NCBI RefSeq assembly: GCF_001904635.1
Contig: NZ_MRCB01000009.1
Coordinates: 89,744-153,743 of the forward strand
DNA: 64,000 bases
Reading direction: 5' to 3'
Origin: Hydrococcus rivularis NIES-593
GTDB taxonomy: Bacteria > Cyanobacteriota > Cyanobacteriia > Cyanobacteriales > Microcystaceae
This document shows positions 25,150 through 34,268 of this stretch, piece after piece. The position numbers were made by a program, and so were the translations under genes. Under the pieces are notes generated by a model that did no database searches, was not told the origin of the DNA, and saw nothing but the letters and a program-made list of their open reading frames with translations. How positions within the stretch are numbered: position 1 is the stretch's first letter; every line of letters begins with the position of its first letter.

Positions 25150-26112
25150 GTGAGCTATATAATTCGACCTGTGCTGCCCGAAATTCGAGAACCGCAAGAA
25201 ATTGATGAAGCAGAATATCGCAAAATCATCAATGCACGAAAGTTAGCTTGGGATATTCTCTTGGTTAAAGAGTTTTTTTCCTATATCGTAAGAAACTTTC
25301 TGATACTAGAAAGCGAAATAAATAAAATAGAGATTGAAGCCAAAGCTGATTTTGATAAATTTAGGGAACAATGTAGAAATGGTTCTTTTCACCTTGAAAA
25401 CACACACATATTTAATCTACTTGTCATGAATTTACTTACTACTTGTAGATCGTATTTGGATTTATTCGATTATCAAGAAAAGAACAAAGAAAGAGAGCTT
25501 TTTTTAGAAGAAGAAGAAATACGTAAAACCTTGAAACAGATTAAAGAAAAATATCACGATCGATATATTGTCTGTAGTCTATTTTGGGAATTAAGAAATT
25601 ATGCACAACATCATTCTCACCCAATAACTGGTAGTCCGACTAATATCAATACTACAGAAGTAAAAATTGAATTTACAGTTAATGCGGAAAAAGTATTTGA
25701 GCAATTAATAGCAAAACAAATTAAAAGAACAGGAAAATCGAGTATTCTTCAAGATTTAAAAATTTATCTTCAAGAACAATTAAATTATTACCCTGAAAGA
25801 GAATTACAAAAATACCCTAAATACTTGAATATTAGACAACTCATTAAAGAATATATTGTACTGCTCGAAAAAGTCAATCAAGAAGTTAATGAGAAATTAA
25901 ATTCAAGATTTCAAGAAGCCAAAACTACACTTAGCCAAAAAGTTGAATACTATTGTCATGGTAGTTCTCCAGAATCAGCTTTTGAAATTTATAAACAGAA
26001 TCAAGAAAATGGAAACTTAGAGAGATTAGACGTATCTCTCAATCTCTTTAATAATTGGGACAAAGTAATTAAAAAATATTCGGGTTTGGATTTTATTAAT
26101 GATTTAATTTAA
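25150..26112 (+). CDS. hypothetical alpha-helical protein with HEPN-like RNxxxH motif
   Basis: I do not recognise this 320-residue protein. It starts at GTG 25150, is AT-rich, and is almost entirely predicted helix with many Glu/Lys. The segment SLFWELRNYAQHHSHPI contains R-N-Y-A-Q-H, which fits the Rx4-6H signature of HEPN ribonuclease or RNA-binding domains. In HEPN-type families this motif usually sits in the last helix of the domain, as could be so here around residue 148. Its base composition differs from the oxidase operon before it, which suggests an accessory gene. Function is unproven. Confidence 0.55.
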   Translation: MSYIIRPVLPEIREPQEIDEAEYRKIINARKLAWDILLVKEFFSYIVRNFLILESEINKIEIEAKADFDKFREQCRNGSFHLENTHIFNLLVMNLLTTCRSYLDLFDYQEKNKERELFLEEEEIRKTLKQIKEKYHDRYIVCSLFWELRNYAQHHSHPITGSPTNINTTEVKIEFTVNAEKVFEQLIAKQIKRTGKSSILQDLKIYLQEQLNYYPERELQKYPKYLNIRQLIKEYIVLLEKVNQEVNEKLNSRFQEAKTTLSQKVEYYCHGSSPESAFEIYKQNQENGNLERLDVSLNLFNNWDKVIKKYSGLDFINDLI

Positions 26113-26365
26113 AGCAAATTTTCTTGTTAAAAGGATGTTTATTTCTGAACAAATTAAGTGATTCTTGTTAAAAAATTAACAAGTTTTACAAGATTTTGTC
26201 AAATGCGATCGAAAAAAAATAATATTTGATCCAGAAAGATATCGCTATTAATAAAACATTAACCATAACAATGAAAAATTTAAAATGCAAACCAAAATAA
26301 CAGAACAAGCAGCAAAAGAATTAGATAATTTAATTGACTAATGATCGATAACTAATAACCAATAA

Positions 26366-26390
26366 CAAAGGACAAAGGACAAAGGACAAA
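26366..26390. repeat. 7-bp tandem repeat (CAAAGGA, ~3.5 copies)
   Basis: CAAAGGA is repeated head to tail three and a half times, ending 4 bp before the start codon of the GMC oxidoreductase. It overlaps the place where its ribosome binding site must be, and the AAAGGA units themselves could serve as Shine-Dalgarno sequences. The rest of the 282-bp gap shows no gene beyond a doubtful 18-codon frame at 26285. Confidence 0.6.
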
Positions 26391-26394
26391 AAAA

Positions 26395-27885
26395 ATGATT
26401 ATCGACGATCGCTACTACGATGTAATTATTGTTGGCACAGGTGCAGGTGGAGGAACGCTAACTCATAAACTAGCACCCACTGGCAAGAAAATTTTAGTTT
26501 TAGAACGAGGAGGGTTTTTAGAGAAAGAAAGTTCCGAATTGGTTGAAGTAGAAGTATTTAAAAAAGAAGATTATCACGCACCCGAACAGTGGTACGACAA
26601 TGCAGGAGAACCATTTCATCCTCAAACTTGTTATTCCGTCGGTGGCAACACCAAGATTTATAGTGGCGCGCTACTGCGAATGCGAGAGAAAGATTTTGAA
26701 GCAGTTCAACACCAAGACGGCATTTCCCCTGAATGGGGACTGAAATACCAGGATTTTGAACCCTATTATACAGAAGCGGAAAAACTCTATCGCGCTCACG
26801 GTAAGGCAGGTGACGATCCCACCGAACCATCTCGCAGCGAAGATTATCCCTTCTCTCCTGTTGAACACGAATCTAATATACAGGATATCGGCGATCGCGT
26901 TTCTAAATACGGTTTGCATCCTGCCTATCTTCCCATCGGTATTGGCGATGAAGGAAGAACTGACTCAGAAGATACGGGAGTCACTCCAGCAATCAAGGAT
27001 AGTAATAATGTGACCCTAAAAACAGGTGCTAAAGTCGTCTGTTTGCACACTAATTCTTCGGGTTCGACGGTTAAAGCGGTAGAAACAGAAATTGACGGAC
27101 AATCTTATCTATTTATGGGAGATATTATCGTCCTTGCCTGCGGCGCAATTAATTCAGCAGCATTGTTGTTGCGTTCTGCTAATGAAAAGCATCCTCAAGG
27201 ATTGGCGAACAGTTCCGATTTGGTGGGACGCAACCTGATGAAACACCTGATGACAGTAATTTTACAGCAATCCCCTCAACCTAACTCTGGATTGTTTCAA
27301 AGAACCATTTACATTAATGATTTTTACTGGGGAGACGAGAATTTTACCTATCCGATGGGTCACATTCAAAATTCAGGCGGTATCCTCCAAGATGTCATCT
27401 TTTCCGAGTCGCCGCCGATTTTATCCGTTGCAGCTAAATTAATGCCTGGATTTGGTTTAAAGCAGTTAGCCAAACGTTCTCTTGGTTGGTGGTTGCAAAC
27501 GGAAGATTTACCCAATCCCAACAATCGAGTTACCGTTAAAGGTTCTAAATTATATCTAGATTACACGCCTAATAACGTAGAAGCGCACGATCGCTTGTTA
27601 TATCGTTGGCAAGAAGTTTTAAAAGCTACGGATAAACAATCGCGTGGAATTCATCCCTATGGTAGTGTCCCGATTCAAGTAGTGGCGCATCAATGCGGTA
27701 CTTGTCGCTTTGGCGAAGATCCTCAATCTTCAGTCTTAGATCTCAACTGTCGTACCCACGATCTCGATAATCTTTATGTGGTCGATAGCAGTTTCTTTCC
27801 TTCTAATGCTGCGGTGAGTCCTGCTTTAACAATTATTGCTAATGCTTTAAGAGTAGGGGAGCATTTAATTGAGCGATTGAAGTAG
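26395..27885 (+). CDS. GMC-family FAD oxidoreductase
   Basis: The 496-residue protein has the FAD Rossmann motif at its start (YDVIIVGTGAGGGTLTHKL), the GMC signature region YSVGGNTKIYSGALLRM, and the C-terminal NLYVVDSSFFPSNAAVSPAL with HQCGTCRFGEDP before it. GMC enzymes oxidise alcohols of sugars, choline or related compounds. The substrate is not apparent. No signal peptide is visible. It stands alone between a hypothetical gene and the metE riboswitch. Confidence 0.88.
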   Translation: MIIDDRYYDVIIVGTGAGGGTLTHKLAPTGKKILVLERGGFLEKESSELVEVEVFKKEDYHAPEQWYDNAGEPFHPQTCYSVGGNTKIYSGALLRMREKDFEAVQHQDGISPEWGLKYQDFEPYYTEAEKLYRAHGKAGDDPTEPSRSEDYPFSPVEHESNIQDIGDRVSKYGLHPAYLPIGIGDEGRTDSEDTGVTPAIKDSNNVTLKTGAKVVCLHTNSSGSTVKAVETEIDGQSYLFMGDIIVLACGAINSAALLLRSANEKHPQGLANSSDLVGRNLMKHLMTVILQQSPQPNSGLFQRTIYINDFYWGDENFTYPMGHIQNSGGILQDVIFSESPPILSVAAKLMPGFGLKQLAKRSLGWWLQTEDLPNPNNRVTVKGSKLYLDYTPNNVEAHDRLLYRWQEVLKATDKQSRGIHPYGSVPIQVVAHQCGTCRFGEDPQSSVLDLNCRTHDLDNLYVVDSSFFPSNAAVSPALTIIANALRVGEHLIERLK

Positions 27886-27980
27886 CTGGATCTTAAATTC
27901 TGGCGAGTTAGAAAAATCATGAAAAAAACTTGATTCAAACCAGTTGTAAAAAAACGAGCGTGTGTTAGCATAATAACTAT

Positions 27981-28140
27981 GTATTGGTTCTAGTAAGGAG
28001 CAGTTACTAGAGGTAACGGGGAAAGTTCGGTGTAAATCCGACGCTGTCCCGCAGCTGTGATGAGATCGAGTTTAAATCTCTCAGTCAGAATGCCCGCCAA
28101 TGTTAAAATCACTTGCAAAACAATCTGCGAGGTACAGATG
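27981..28140 (+). promoter_or_regulatory. cobalamin riboswitch upstream of metE
   Basis: The leader contains GGTTCTAGTAAGGAGCAGTT, GGGGAAAGTTCGGTGTAAAT, the invariant GACGCTGTCCCGCAGCTGTG core and a B12 box around AGAATGCCCGCCAATG. It lies ~450 bp before the metE start. Inverted segments around 28270-28330 may form the expression platform. B12 binding should lower metE expression, so the B12-independent enzyme is made only when cobalamin is scarce. Confidence 0.93.
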
Positions 28141-28590
28141 TTAAAAAGATTTTTATCGCCAAAAATCATAGCACCCCATCTACTGTTTCCTGGCACTACG
28201 AAGGTTAAAAATTCAAGCAAGATAGCTACTTAGACTTGCCTAAGAGTTGTGTTTAATAAGCCAATTTGCTTTCTCTATGTCAAGTAGAAAGACGTAGTGT
28301 CTTTGTGCCTAGACGTAGAGAAAAGGAAGGCAGCTTTTAGTTAATCTGACTCAAATGTTTGGATTTATCGAGATATGCGATCGCACCGATAAAAAAGGTG
28401 TACGAATGCTTATTTTATCCACATTTTTGACATGAAAAATCGACACGCAATTCTTGTCTGTTCGACTTGCGCTAGCGTTATTTTATTTAGAGCGATCGGT
28501 AAGAAATAATATTACCGTTCAAATTTCATAGTTTAGAGTGCGATGCCTCCGAACTCTAGCCAACTGTCTTATCAATTTTTAGGAGAAACG

Positions 28591-30855
28591 ATGAAGATTT
28601 TGACAGCAACATTAGGATATCCTCGTATCGGTAAAAATCGCGAAGTCAAGAAAGCGCTAGAAGCTTTTTGGAGTAGCAAAATTGATGCAGGATCATTGCA
28701 AAAAACTATCCGAGAAGTAGAAGAAAAAAACTGGAAAACTCAATTAGAAGAAGAAATCGATCGCATTGGTATTGGCGATACTACTCTCTACGATCATGTA
28801 TTAGATTGGGCAATTCGTCTGGGATTAATTCCTAAAAGATTTCAACCATTTGAAGGATTAGAAAGATACTTTACAATGGCACGAGGGAAAGAAGGAATTC
28901 CGGCGCTGGAAATGACCAAATGGTTCGATACCAATTATCATTACCTCGTTCCGGAAATCAGTTCAGATATCTTACCAGCAGATTTTAACGACTTTCTAGA
29001 AACTATCGATCGCGCTCAAAGTTTACTAGGTAAAAAAGCGACCCCAATTATTCTAGGAATTTCAACTTTGTTGCGTTTGAGTCGATTAGAAATTAATATC
29101 GACGAAGCCATAGAAAAGTTACTTCCTCTCTATGTCAATCTACTCACGGAAATCAAAAATATGGGCATAGAGGAAGTACAAATACACGAACCCGTTTTAG
29201 TTTTGAGCGATGCCGTTTCCTTAAAACAACAGTTTCAAACGATTTACAATCGATTAGCTTCCATTGGAATTTTCATTAATCTCGTTACCTACTTCGATGA
29301 CTTAGGAGAAACCTATCCCTGGGTAATAGATTTACCTGTCGCAGCAATTAGTTTGGATTTTACTCGCGGACGCAATTTAGATTTGATTAAAACTTACGGT
29401 TGGAATCACGATAAACGATTAGGAGTCGGCATTGTTGATGCCAGGAATATCTGGCAAATTCGTACCGATCGAGTTCTTCCTTTATTATCAGAAATTAAAA
29501 CCTTAATCCCCAATATTTCTATTCAACCATCAGCTTCTTTACAGTTCGTCCCCTATGACGCCAAACGAGAAAAACAACTGCCCGAACCCTTACGAAATAT
29601 TTTGAGTTTTGCCGAACAAAAACTCCAAGAAGTTAAATTCTTGTCACGAACAATAGGGGGAGAAAATACGAGAATCGAACAAGACTTAATAGAGGAATTA
29701 ATTGATACGAACTGGGAAGCTTTTAAACAGTTTAGTCCAGCGAATAAATCCGTTCGAGAGAAACTAAAAAACCTCAAACTTGATGATTTTCAACGTCCCT
29801 TATCTTATCAAGAACGACAGTCGGTACAAGTTTCTCTTCCCCCTTTCCCAACGACGACGATTGGTTCGTTTCCCCAAACCCCTGAAGTGCGACAACTGCG
29901 AGTTCGCTACAAGAAAGGCGAGATAACTCAAGAGGAGTATCAAGCTGCTATTGACGCACAAATTGCCCACTGTATCCAACTCCAAGAAGACATTGGCATT
30001 GATGTCCTCGTTCACGGAGAGTTTGAGAGGACTGACATGGTGGAATTTTTCGGTCAGCAGTTACAAGGTTTTGCCTTTACCGAACATGGATGGGTACAAA
30101 GCTATGGGAGTCGATATGTACGTCCGCCGATTATTTATGGCGATGTGGTTCGTACTTCTGCGATGACGGTACGGGAGTTTAAAGTAGCGCAATCGCTAAC
30201 TAAAAAACCTGTCAAAGGGATGTTGACAGGACCAGTAACGATGATTAATTGGTCATATGTTAGAGATGACATTTCTCGTGCCGAACAAGCTTTTCAGATT
30301 GCTTTAGCATTGAGGGAAGAAGTCGCCGATTTAGAAGCGGCTGGTGCAAGTATGATTCAGATAGACGAACCTGCATTGAGAGAAGGTTTGCCACTGAAGT
30401 ACGATCGCTGGAATGATTATTTATCGTGGGCAGTAGATGCATTTCGTTTAGCTAGCGCGATCGCAAAACCACAAACTCAAATACATACTCATATGTGTTA
30501 TTCAGAGTTTGGCGATATTATGTCGCACATCGAACGATTGGATGCTGACGTTCTGTCGATAGAAAACAGTCGCAGCAATAACGAAACCCTATTTGAAGTA
30601 ACCGAGGCGGGTTATTCCCATCAAGTGGGTAATGGAGTTTACGACGTTCATAGTCCGGCAATTCCCAGTCCCGAACAAATCTTACAACAATTGCGGACCG
30701 GAGTAGCTAATTTACCTGTCAAACAAATCTGGGTCAATCCCGATTGCGGACTAAAAACGCGACGTTGGGAAGAAGTCATTCCTGCTTTGAAAAATATGGT
30801 AGAAGCAACCAAAGTTTTGCGAGAAGAAATAATAGACACTCAGAAGCAGCATTAG
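28591..30855 (+). CDS. metE: cobalamin-independent methionine synthase
   Basis: I choose the ATG at 28591 because AGGAGAAACG directly precedes it; an upstream in-frame ATG at 28543 has no such site. The protein (754 aa) starts MKILTATLGYPRIGKNREVK. It has the N-terminal duplicated barrel and the catalytic C-terminal barrel with FPTTTIGSFPQT, HGEFERTDMVEFFG, IQIDEPALREGLP, HTHMCYSEFGDI and NPDCGLKTR. The last two supply the zinc-binding His, Cys and Cys. It methylates homocysteine using methyltetrahydrofolate. Confidence 0.97.
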   Translation: MKILTATLGYPRIGKNREVKKALEAFWSSKIDAGSLQKTIREVEEKNWKTQLEEEIDRIGIGDTTLYDHVLDWAIRLGLIPKRFQPFEGLERYFTMARGKEGIPALEMTKWFDTNYHYLVPEISSDILPADFNDFLETIDRAQSLLGKKATPIILGISTLLRLSRLEINIDEAIEKLLPLYVNLLTEIKNMGIEEVQIHEPVLVLSDAVSLKQQFQTIYNRLASIGIFINLVTYFDDLGETYPWVIDLPVAAISLDFTRGRNLDLIKTYGWNHDKRLGVGIVDARNIWQIRTDRVLPLLSEIKTLIPNISIQPSASLQFVPYDAKREKQLPEPLRNILSFAEQKLQEVKFLSRTIGGENTRIEQDLIEELIDTNWEAFKQFSPANKSVREKLKNLKLDDFQRPLSYQERQSVQVSLPPFPTTTIGSFPQTPEVRQLRVRYKKGEITQEEYQAAIDAQIAHCIQLQEDIGIDVLVHGEFERTDMVEFFGQQLQGFAFTEHGWVQSYGSRYVRPPIIYGDVVRTSAMTVREFKVAQSLTKKPVKGMLTGPVTMINWSYVRDDISRAEQAFQIALALREEVADLEAAGASMIQIDEPALREGLPLKYDRWNDYLSWAVDAFRLASAIAKPQTQIHTHMCYSEFGDIMSHIERLDADVLSIENSRSNNETLFEVTEAGYSHQVGNGVYDVHSPAIPSPEQILQQLRTGVANLPVKQIWVNPDCGLKTRRWEEVIPALKNMVEATKVLREEIIDTQKQH

Positions 30856-31024
30856 CCATATCTCAGGATTATTTCATTCTGACTTGATTTCACCATTCTC
30901 AAGAACCACCCTTCGATTAAAATCGTTGCCTCACATTTAAAGTCATCTTCATACGACTTCTGGCAGTTGTTGCCACTGCTGCAAGATGCAAGATAAGACG
31001 AACTTGAACATCTTCATATGAAAT

Positions 31025-32041
31025 ATGAAATCCTTAAATGTTTGCCAAAAAGCTAGCTTGACTTTGATAACATTGAATCTGGCACTCGCAGGCGGTAACG
31101 CTGTTGCAGGTCCATTTTCAAATTCGACATTCGATCCTGGGAAAATTGATTCGGGCATTCCTGGATTTGTTGGTTCGGATGGTCTAGGTGTTGTCTCTCC
31201 CAACAACACTGTCAATCCCATTTTTAGAGATTGGGCGGCGGGATTCACCAACTATCGACCAACGCCAGGCGCATTGAAACGATGGCAAACCCCTGAAAAG
31301 ACTCTGGGAGAAGTGACAGGTGTATTTGACAGCATTGCCTCCTTGGGAGAATTAACCGCCGAACAAATTGCCGCAGGAGTTTCGCCAGGAGAAATTACCT
31401 TAACCTTTGTCTCCCCGATTCGGAACGGGACTGGGTTTGATTTTGCCGTGTTTGAAAACGGATTTGGTTTTGCTTCAGATGGCAGTCTTTTTGGCGAACT
31501 TGCTTATGTCGAAGTGTCAACCGATGGCATCAATTTTGCTCGCTTTCCTAGTACTTCTCTCACGCCTGAACCTGTAGCGCCGTTTGGGCGACTGGATGCA
31601 ACAAATGTTTATAATCTGGCAGGAAAGCACCTCAACAATGGAATTGTCGTTTCTGACGAGGAATTCATTCAAAGTTCCTGGGGAACGCCTTTTGACTTAG
31701 AAACGTTAGTTGATCTGCCGACCGTAATTTCAGGACAAGTAGATATCAATAAGATTAACTTTGTTCGCATTGTCGATATTCCAGGGAATGGTGCCTTTCT
31801 CGATACCGCAGGTCGTCCAATCTACGATCCCTGGCAGACTCCAATTCCTGGTTCGGGTGGGTTTGACCTAGAAGCCATTGGCGTAATTAATGCCGCTACC
31901 GTTTCCGAACCCGTTTCTGTGTTGGGGATTCTGATGTCAGGGATTTTTGGTGTCAGTCTGCGAATTAGTCACAGGAGTAACAAATGTCGAAAGCAAATCC
32001 TTCAGATTGGCAACAAAATTTTATCGCCACCAACCTCCTAG
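31025..32041 (+). CDS. secreted protein with PEP-CTERM-like C-terminus
   Basis: The 338-residue protein has an N-terminal signal peptide (about 1-29, ending GNAVAG) and a beta-rich middle with GFDFAVFENGFGF and YVEVSTDGINFARFP. The C-terminal tripartite signal SEPVSVLGILMSGIFG is followed by a basic tail, as in PEP-CTERM exported proteins. The central domain resembles cell-surface proteins of unknown function. It follows metE by 169 bp on the same strand. Its last 58 bases overlap the next gene, which has its own AGGAG site, so the tail after the membrane segment is unusually long. Confidence 0.7.
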   Translation: MKSLNVCQKASLTLITLNLALAGGNAVAGPFSNSTFDPGKIDSGIPGFVGSDGLGVVSPNNTVNPIFRDWAAGFTNYRPTPGALKRWQTPEKTLGEVTGVFDSIASLGELTAEQIAAGVSPGEITLTFVSPIRNGTGFDFAVFENGFGFASDGSLFGELAYVEVSTDGINFARFPSTSLTPEPVAPFGRLDATNVYNLAGKHLNNGIVVSDEEFIQSSWGTPFDLETLVDLPTVISGQVDINKINFVRIVDIPGNGAFLDTAGRPIYDPWQTPIPGSGGFDLEAIGVINAATVSEPVSVLGILMSGIFGVSLRISHRSNKCRKQILQIGNKILSPPTS

Positions 32042-32442
32042 CGATTGGTTTCAACGCCTGGAATGGATACTTAAAATGCGATCGCGGTGCGGTTGTTTGC
32101 ACTACGAGTTCGCCTTTAATCGACGGATTTGGAGAAAGTTTTAAAGCCTATTTTGTTTCTCGAAATCGTTTGGCTGCTTTCTTAAATGCCTGGTTAGCTG
32201 CACCCGATACGGTCATCCTCCAGGGTCATCATATGAATGCTCATATTCTTGAGTCCGTCGATAATTACAATCCCGAAACCGACGCAATTTTGCTTTTAGA
32301 ATCGGGCGATCGAGCCAGTTTTCTTTATCTCAAAAATTTACCCATTACACCCAAACAATGTTATCAACAAGTATGCAAAAAATGGGCAGAATTTCAACTT
32401 CAATCTCCTCTATTGACAGGAGAAAAAAGATGTCGCGATTGA
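31984..32442 (+). CDS. hypothetical protein overlapping the PEP-CTERM gene
   Basis: ATG 31984 follows CACAGGAGTAACAA, a good ribosome site, and opens a 152-residue frame. The product begins MSKANPSDWQQNFIATNLLA and contains CTTSSPLIDGFGESFKAYF and DAILLLESGDRASFLYL. I do not know this family. The first 58 bp overlap the end of the PEP-CTERM-like gene in another frame, implying translational coupling. The sequence has protein-like codon use and no membrane helix. Confidence 0.55.
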   Translation: MSKANPSDWQQNFIATNLLAIGFNAWNGYLKCDRGAVVCTTSSPLIDGFGESFKAYFVSRNRLAAFLNAWLAAPDTVILQGHHMNAHILESVDNYNPETDAILLLESGDRASFLYLKNLPITPKQCYQQVCKKWAEFQLQSPLLTGEKRCRD

Positions 32443-32520
32443 TTCAAGATAAACAAGAAGTTTATAAATTTTGTAGTAAACATTTCAGTGATTCATATTA
32501 AAGCTTCACTAAGAATTATC

Positions 32521-32733
32521 ATGCTAGAATATTATCTTCATCGTTCTGGACAGATTTCCACTGCGATTCATCCCTTTGTTAAAGGAGCGACTCCTAGCAA
32601 AAGTAACCAACAGGTTAAATCCCGTCCAGAACAACTACTTCGAGGCATTCATAATCTTGTATTGTCTGGCTTTAGCGCGATTGCTCGTCTGATACGGAGC
32701 GACCGACTTCAAAGAATGAATCGCTCGGATTGA
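32521..32733 (+). CDS. small hypothetical frame of doubtful reality
   Basis: A 70-residue frame from ATG 32521 (MLEYYLHRSGQISTAIHP) runs to 32733; an upstream start at 32488 is also possible. It has mixed composition and no recognised domain. It could be a decayed C-terminal fragment of a longer gene. It lies between the overlapping hypothetical gene and the methyltransferase. Confidence 0.25.
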   Translation: MLEYYLHRSGQISTAIHPFVKGATPSKSNQQVKSRPEQLLRGIHNLVLSGFSAIARLIRSDRLQRMNRSD

Positions 32734-32777
32734 TGGGAAAATTTTATCTAGGGTAAATCTACGGAACGCTCAATGCG

Positions 32778-33767
32778 ATGAACAGCTTATTTTTCGGAAT
32801 CGGTCTTTTGATCATCCTATCGATCGTTGGAATTGCAGCTTATTTGCTTGCTGCCCGCAAATATCAATCTTCAGCCTCCGTCGCCAATTCCTATGATGAA
32901 TGGACGAATGACGGTGTTCTAGAGTTCTACTGGGGAGAACACATTCATTTGGGTCACTACGGTTCGCCGCCACAACGAAAAGACTTTATCGCAGCAAAAC
33001 ATGACTTTGTACATGAAATGGTACGCTGGGGGGGATTAGATCGCCTTCCGACCGGAACGACCGTTTTGGATGTAGGCTGTGGTATTGGCGGTAGCAGTCG
33101 AATTTTGGCGCGAGATTATGGATTTGCCGTGACGGGGATTACTATTAGCCCCCAGCAGGTGAAACGTGCCCAAGAACTCACGCCCGCAGATCTGAACGTC
33201 CAATTTGCGATCGATGATGCAATGGCGCTGTCATTTCCTGATGCTAGCTTTGATGTAGTCTGGTCAATTGAGGCAGGTCCCCACATGCCCGATAAAGCTC
33301 AGTTTGCCAAAGAACTCCTGCGAGTCCTCAAACCAGGTGGGATTCTAGTTGTTGCTGACTGGAATCAGCGAGATGACCGCGCCCAACCGCTCAACTGGTG
33401 GGAGCGCCTGGTGATGCGACAACTGCTCGATCAGTGGTCTCATCCAGCTTTTGCCAGCATTGAAGGATTCTCCGAACTGTTAGCCGCCACCGGACTGGTT
33501 GCGGGGAGCGTGACAACCGCCGACTGGACGCAAGAAACCCTTCCTTCCTGGCTCGATTCTATCTGGCAAGGGGTAGTACGACCAGAAGGATTGTTAAAGT
33601 TTGGTCTAGTAGGACTGATTAAATCTTTGCGAGAAGTGCCGACCTTGCTATTGATGCGGTTGGCATTTGGTACGGGGCTTTGTCGATTTGGTATGTTCCG
33701 CGCTGTCCGGGCAGATGTAAATCCTGAAAACTTTTCCGAGCAGAGCGGCGAGAGTTTGGTGCTGTAA
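32778..33767 (+). CDS. MPBQ/MSBQ methyltransferase (tocopherol/plastoquinone pathway)
   Basis: The 329-residue protein has one N-terminal membrane helix and a class I SAM methyltransferase domain: VLDVGCGIGGSSRILA for motif I, SFDVVWSIEAGPHMPDK and LKPGGILVVADWNQRDDR. It resembles, from memory, the Synechocystis sll0418 enzyme along most of its length, including SNSYDEWT-like and EFYWGEHIHLGHYG segments near the start. That enzyme methylates 2-methyl-6-phytylbenzoquinol or its solanesyl counterpart at membranes. It is a single gene converging on the Alg14-like gene. Confidence 0.85.
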   Translation: MNSLFFGIGLLIILSIVGIAAYLLAARKYQSSASVANSYDEWTNDGVLEFYWGEHIHLGHYGSPPQRKDFIAAKHDFVHEMVRWGGLDRLPTGTTVLDVGCGIGGSSRILARDYGFAVTGITISPQQVKRAQELTPADLNVQFAIDDAMALSFPDASFDVVWSIEAGPHMPDKAQFAKELLRVLKPGGILVVADWNQRDDRAQPLNWWERLVMRQLLDQWSHPAFASIEGFSELLAATGLVAGSVTTADWTQETLPSWLDSIWQGVVRPEGLLKFGLVGLIKSLREVPTLLLMRLAFGTGLCRFGMFRAVRADVNPENFSEQSGESLVL

Positions 33768-33796
33768 ACTAACAGTAGATAAATTTAGGAGTGTTT

Positions 33797-34249
33797 TTAA
33801 AGCGTATTAGAGATAATTAATTCAGCTTTTGCATAACGCTGTTTGAGTTGTTGCCAGTGAACGTAAACAACATCGAGAAATGGCATCGCTAATCGAGCTG
33901 ATAAACTTAGCTGTTTAATTCGCGTAAAAGATTCAACAAAAGCGGTTTTAGCGCCCAATAACTTACCTAAAATAATGAAGGGAACGGCAACGCCTGCACC
34001 TGTAGTTAAAATTAATTGAGGACGCTCTTGTAAAATTACTTGAAACGCTAAAATAAAATTTCGGATGAGATTTGGTAAGTTGCGATTGGTAGGGCTATAA
34101 GCCCAGTAAACATTTTTATTTTTAAGTGCCGTTTCTGTTGCATCAGTGCGGAAAGTTATCCAACAACAATCATGTTGTCCCCAAAAAACACTTAACTTTT
34201 GTAGAGCATTAAAATGACCGCCACTGGAAGAAACCAATAAAACTTTCAT
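33797..34249 (-). CDS. Alg14/PssD-like glycosyltransferase membrane subunit
   Basis: The 150-residue protein opens MKVLLVSSSGGHFNALQKL, the Rossmann start of Alg14/PssD/CpsF proteins. It continues with ERPQLILTTGAGVAVPF and TAFVESFTRIKQLSLSARL, both characteristic of the family. Alg14-like proteins hold the acceptor lipid at the membrane and recruit an Alg13-like catalytic partner. The only such partner here is at 10304-10879. This gene is 19 bp downstream of the GT2 gene and is presumably transcribed with it from shared element copy d. Confidence 0.82.
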   Translation of the reverse strand: MKVLLVSSSGGHFNALQKLSVFWGQHDCCWITFRTDATETALKNKNVYWAYSPTNRNLPNLIRNFILAFQVILQERPQLILTTGAGVAVPFIILGKLLGAKTAFVESFTRIKQLSLSARLAMPFLDVVYVHWQQLKQRYAKAELIISNTL

Positions 34250-34268
34250 TGTGCTATATCTCCTAAAA

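Noticed and set aside
26285..26343. 18-codon frame (MQTKITEQAAKELDNLID) before the GMC gene as a small subunit
   Set aside because: Too short, with no known counterpart; kept only as a remark.
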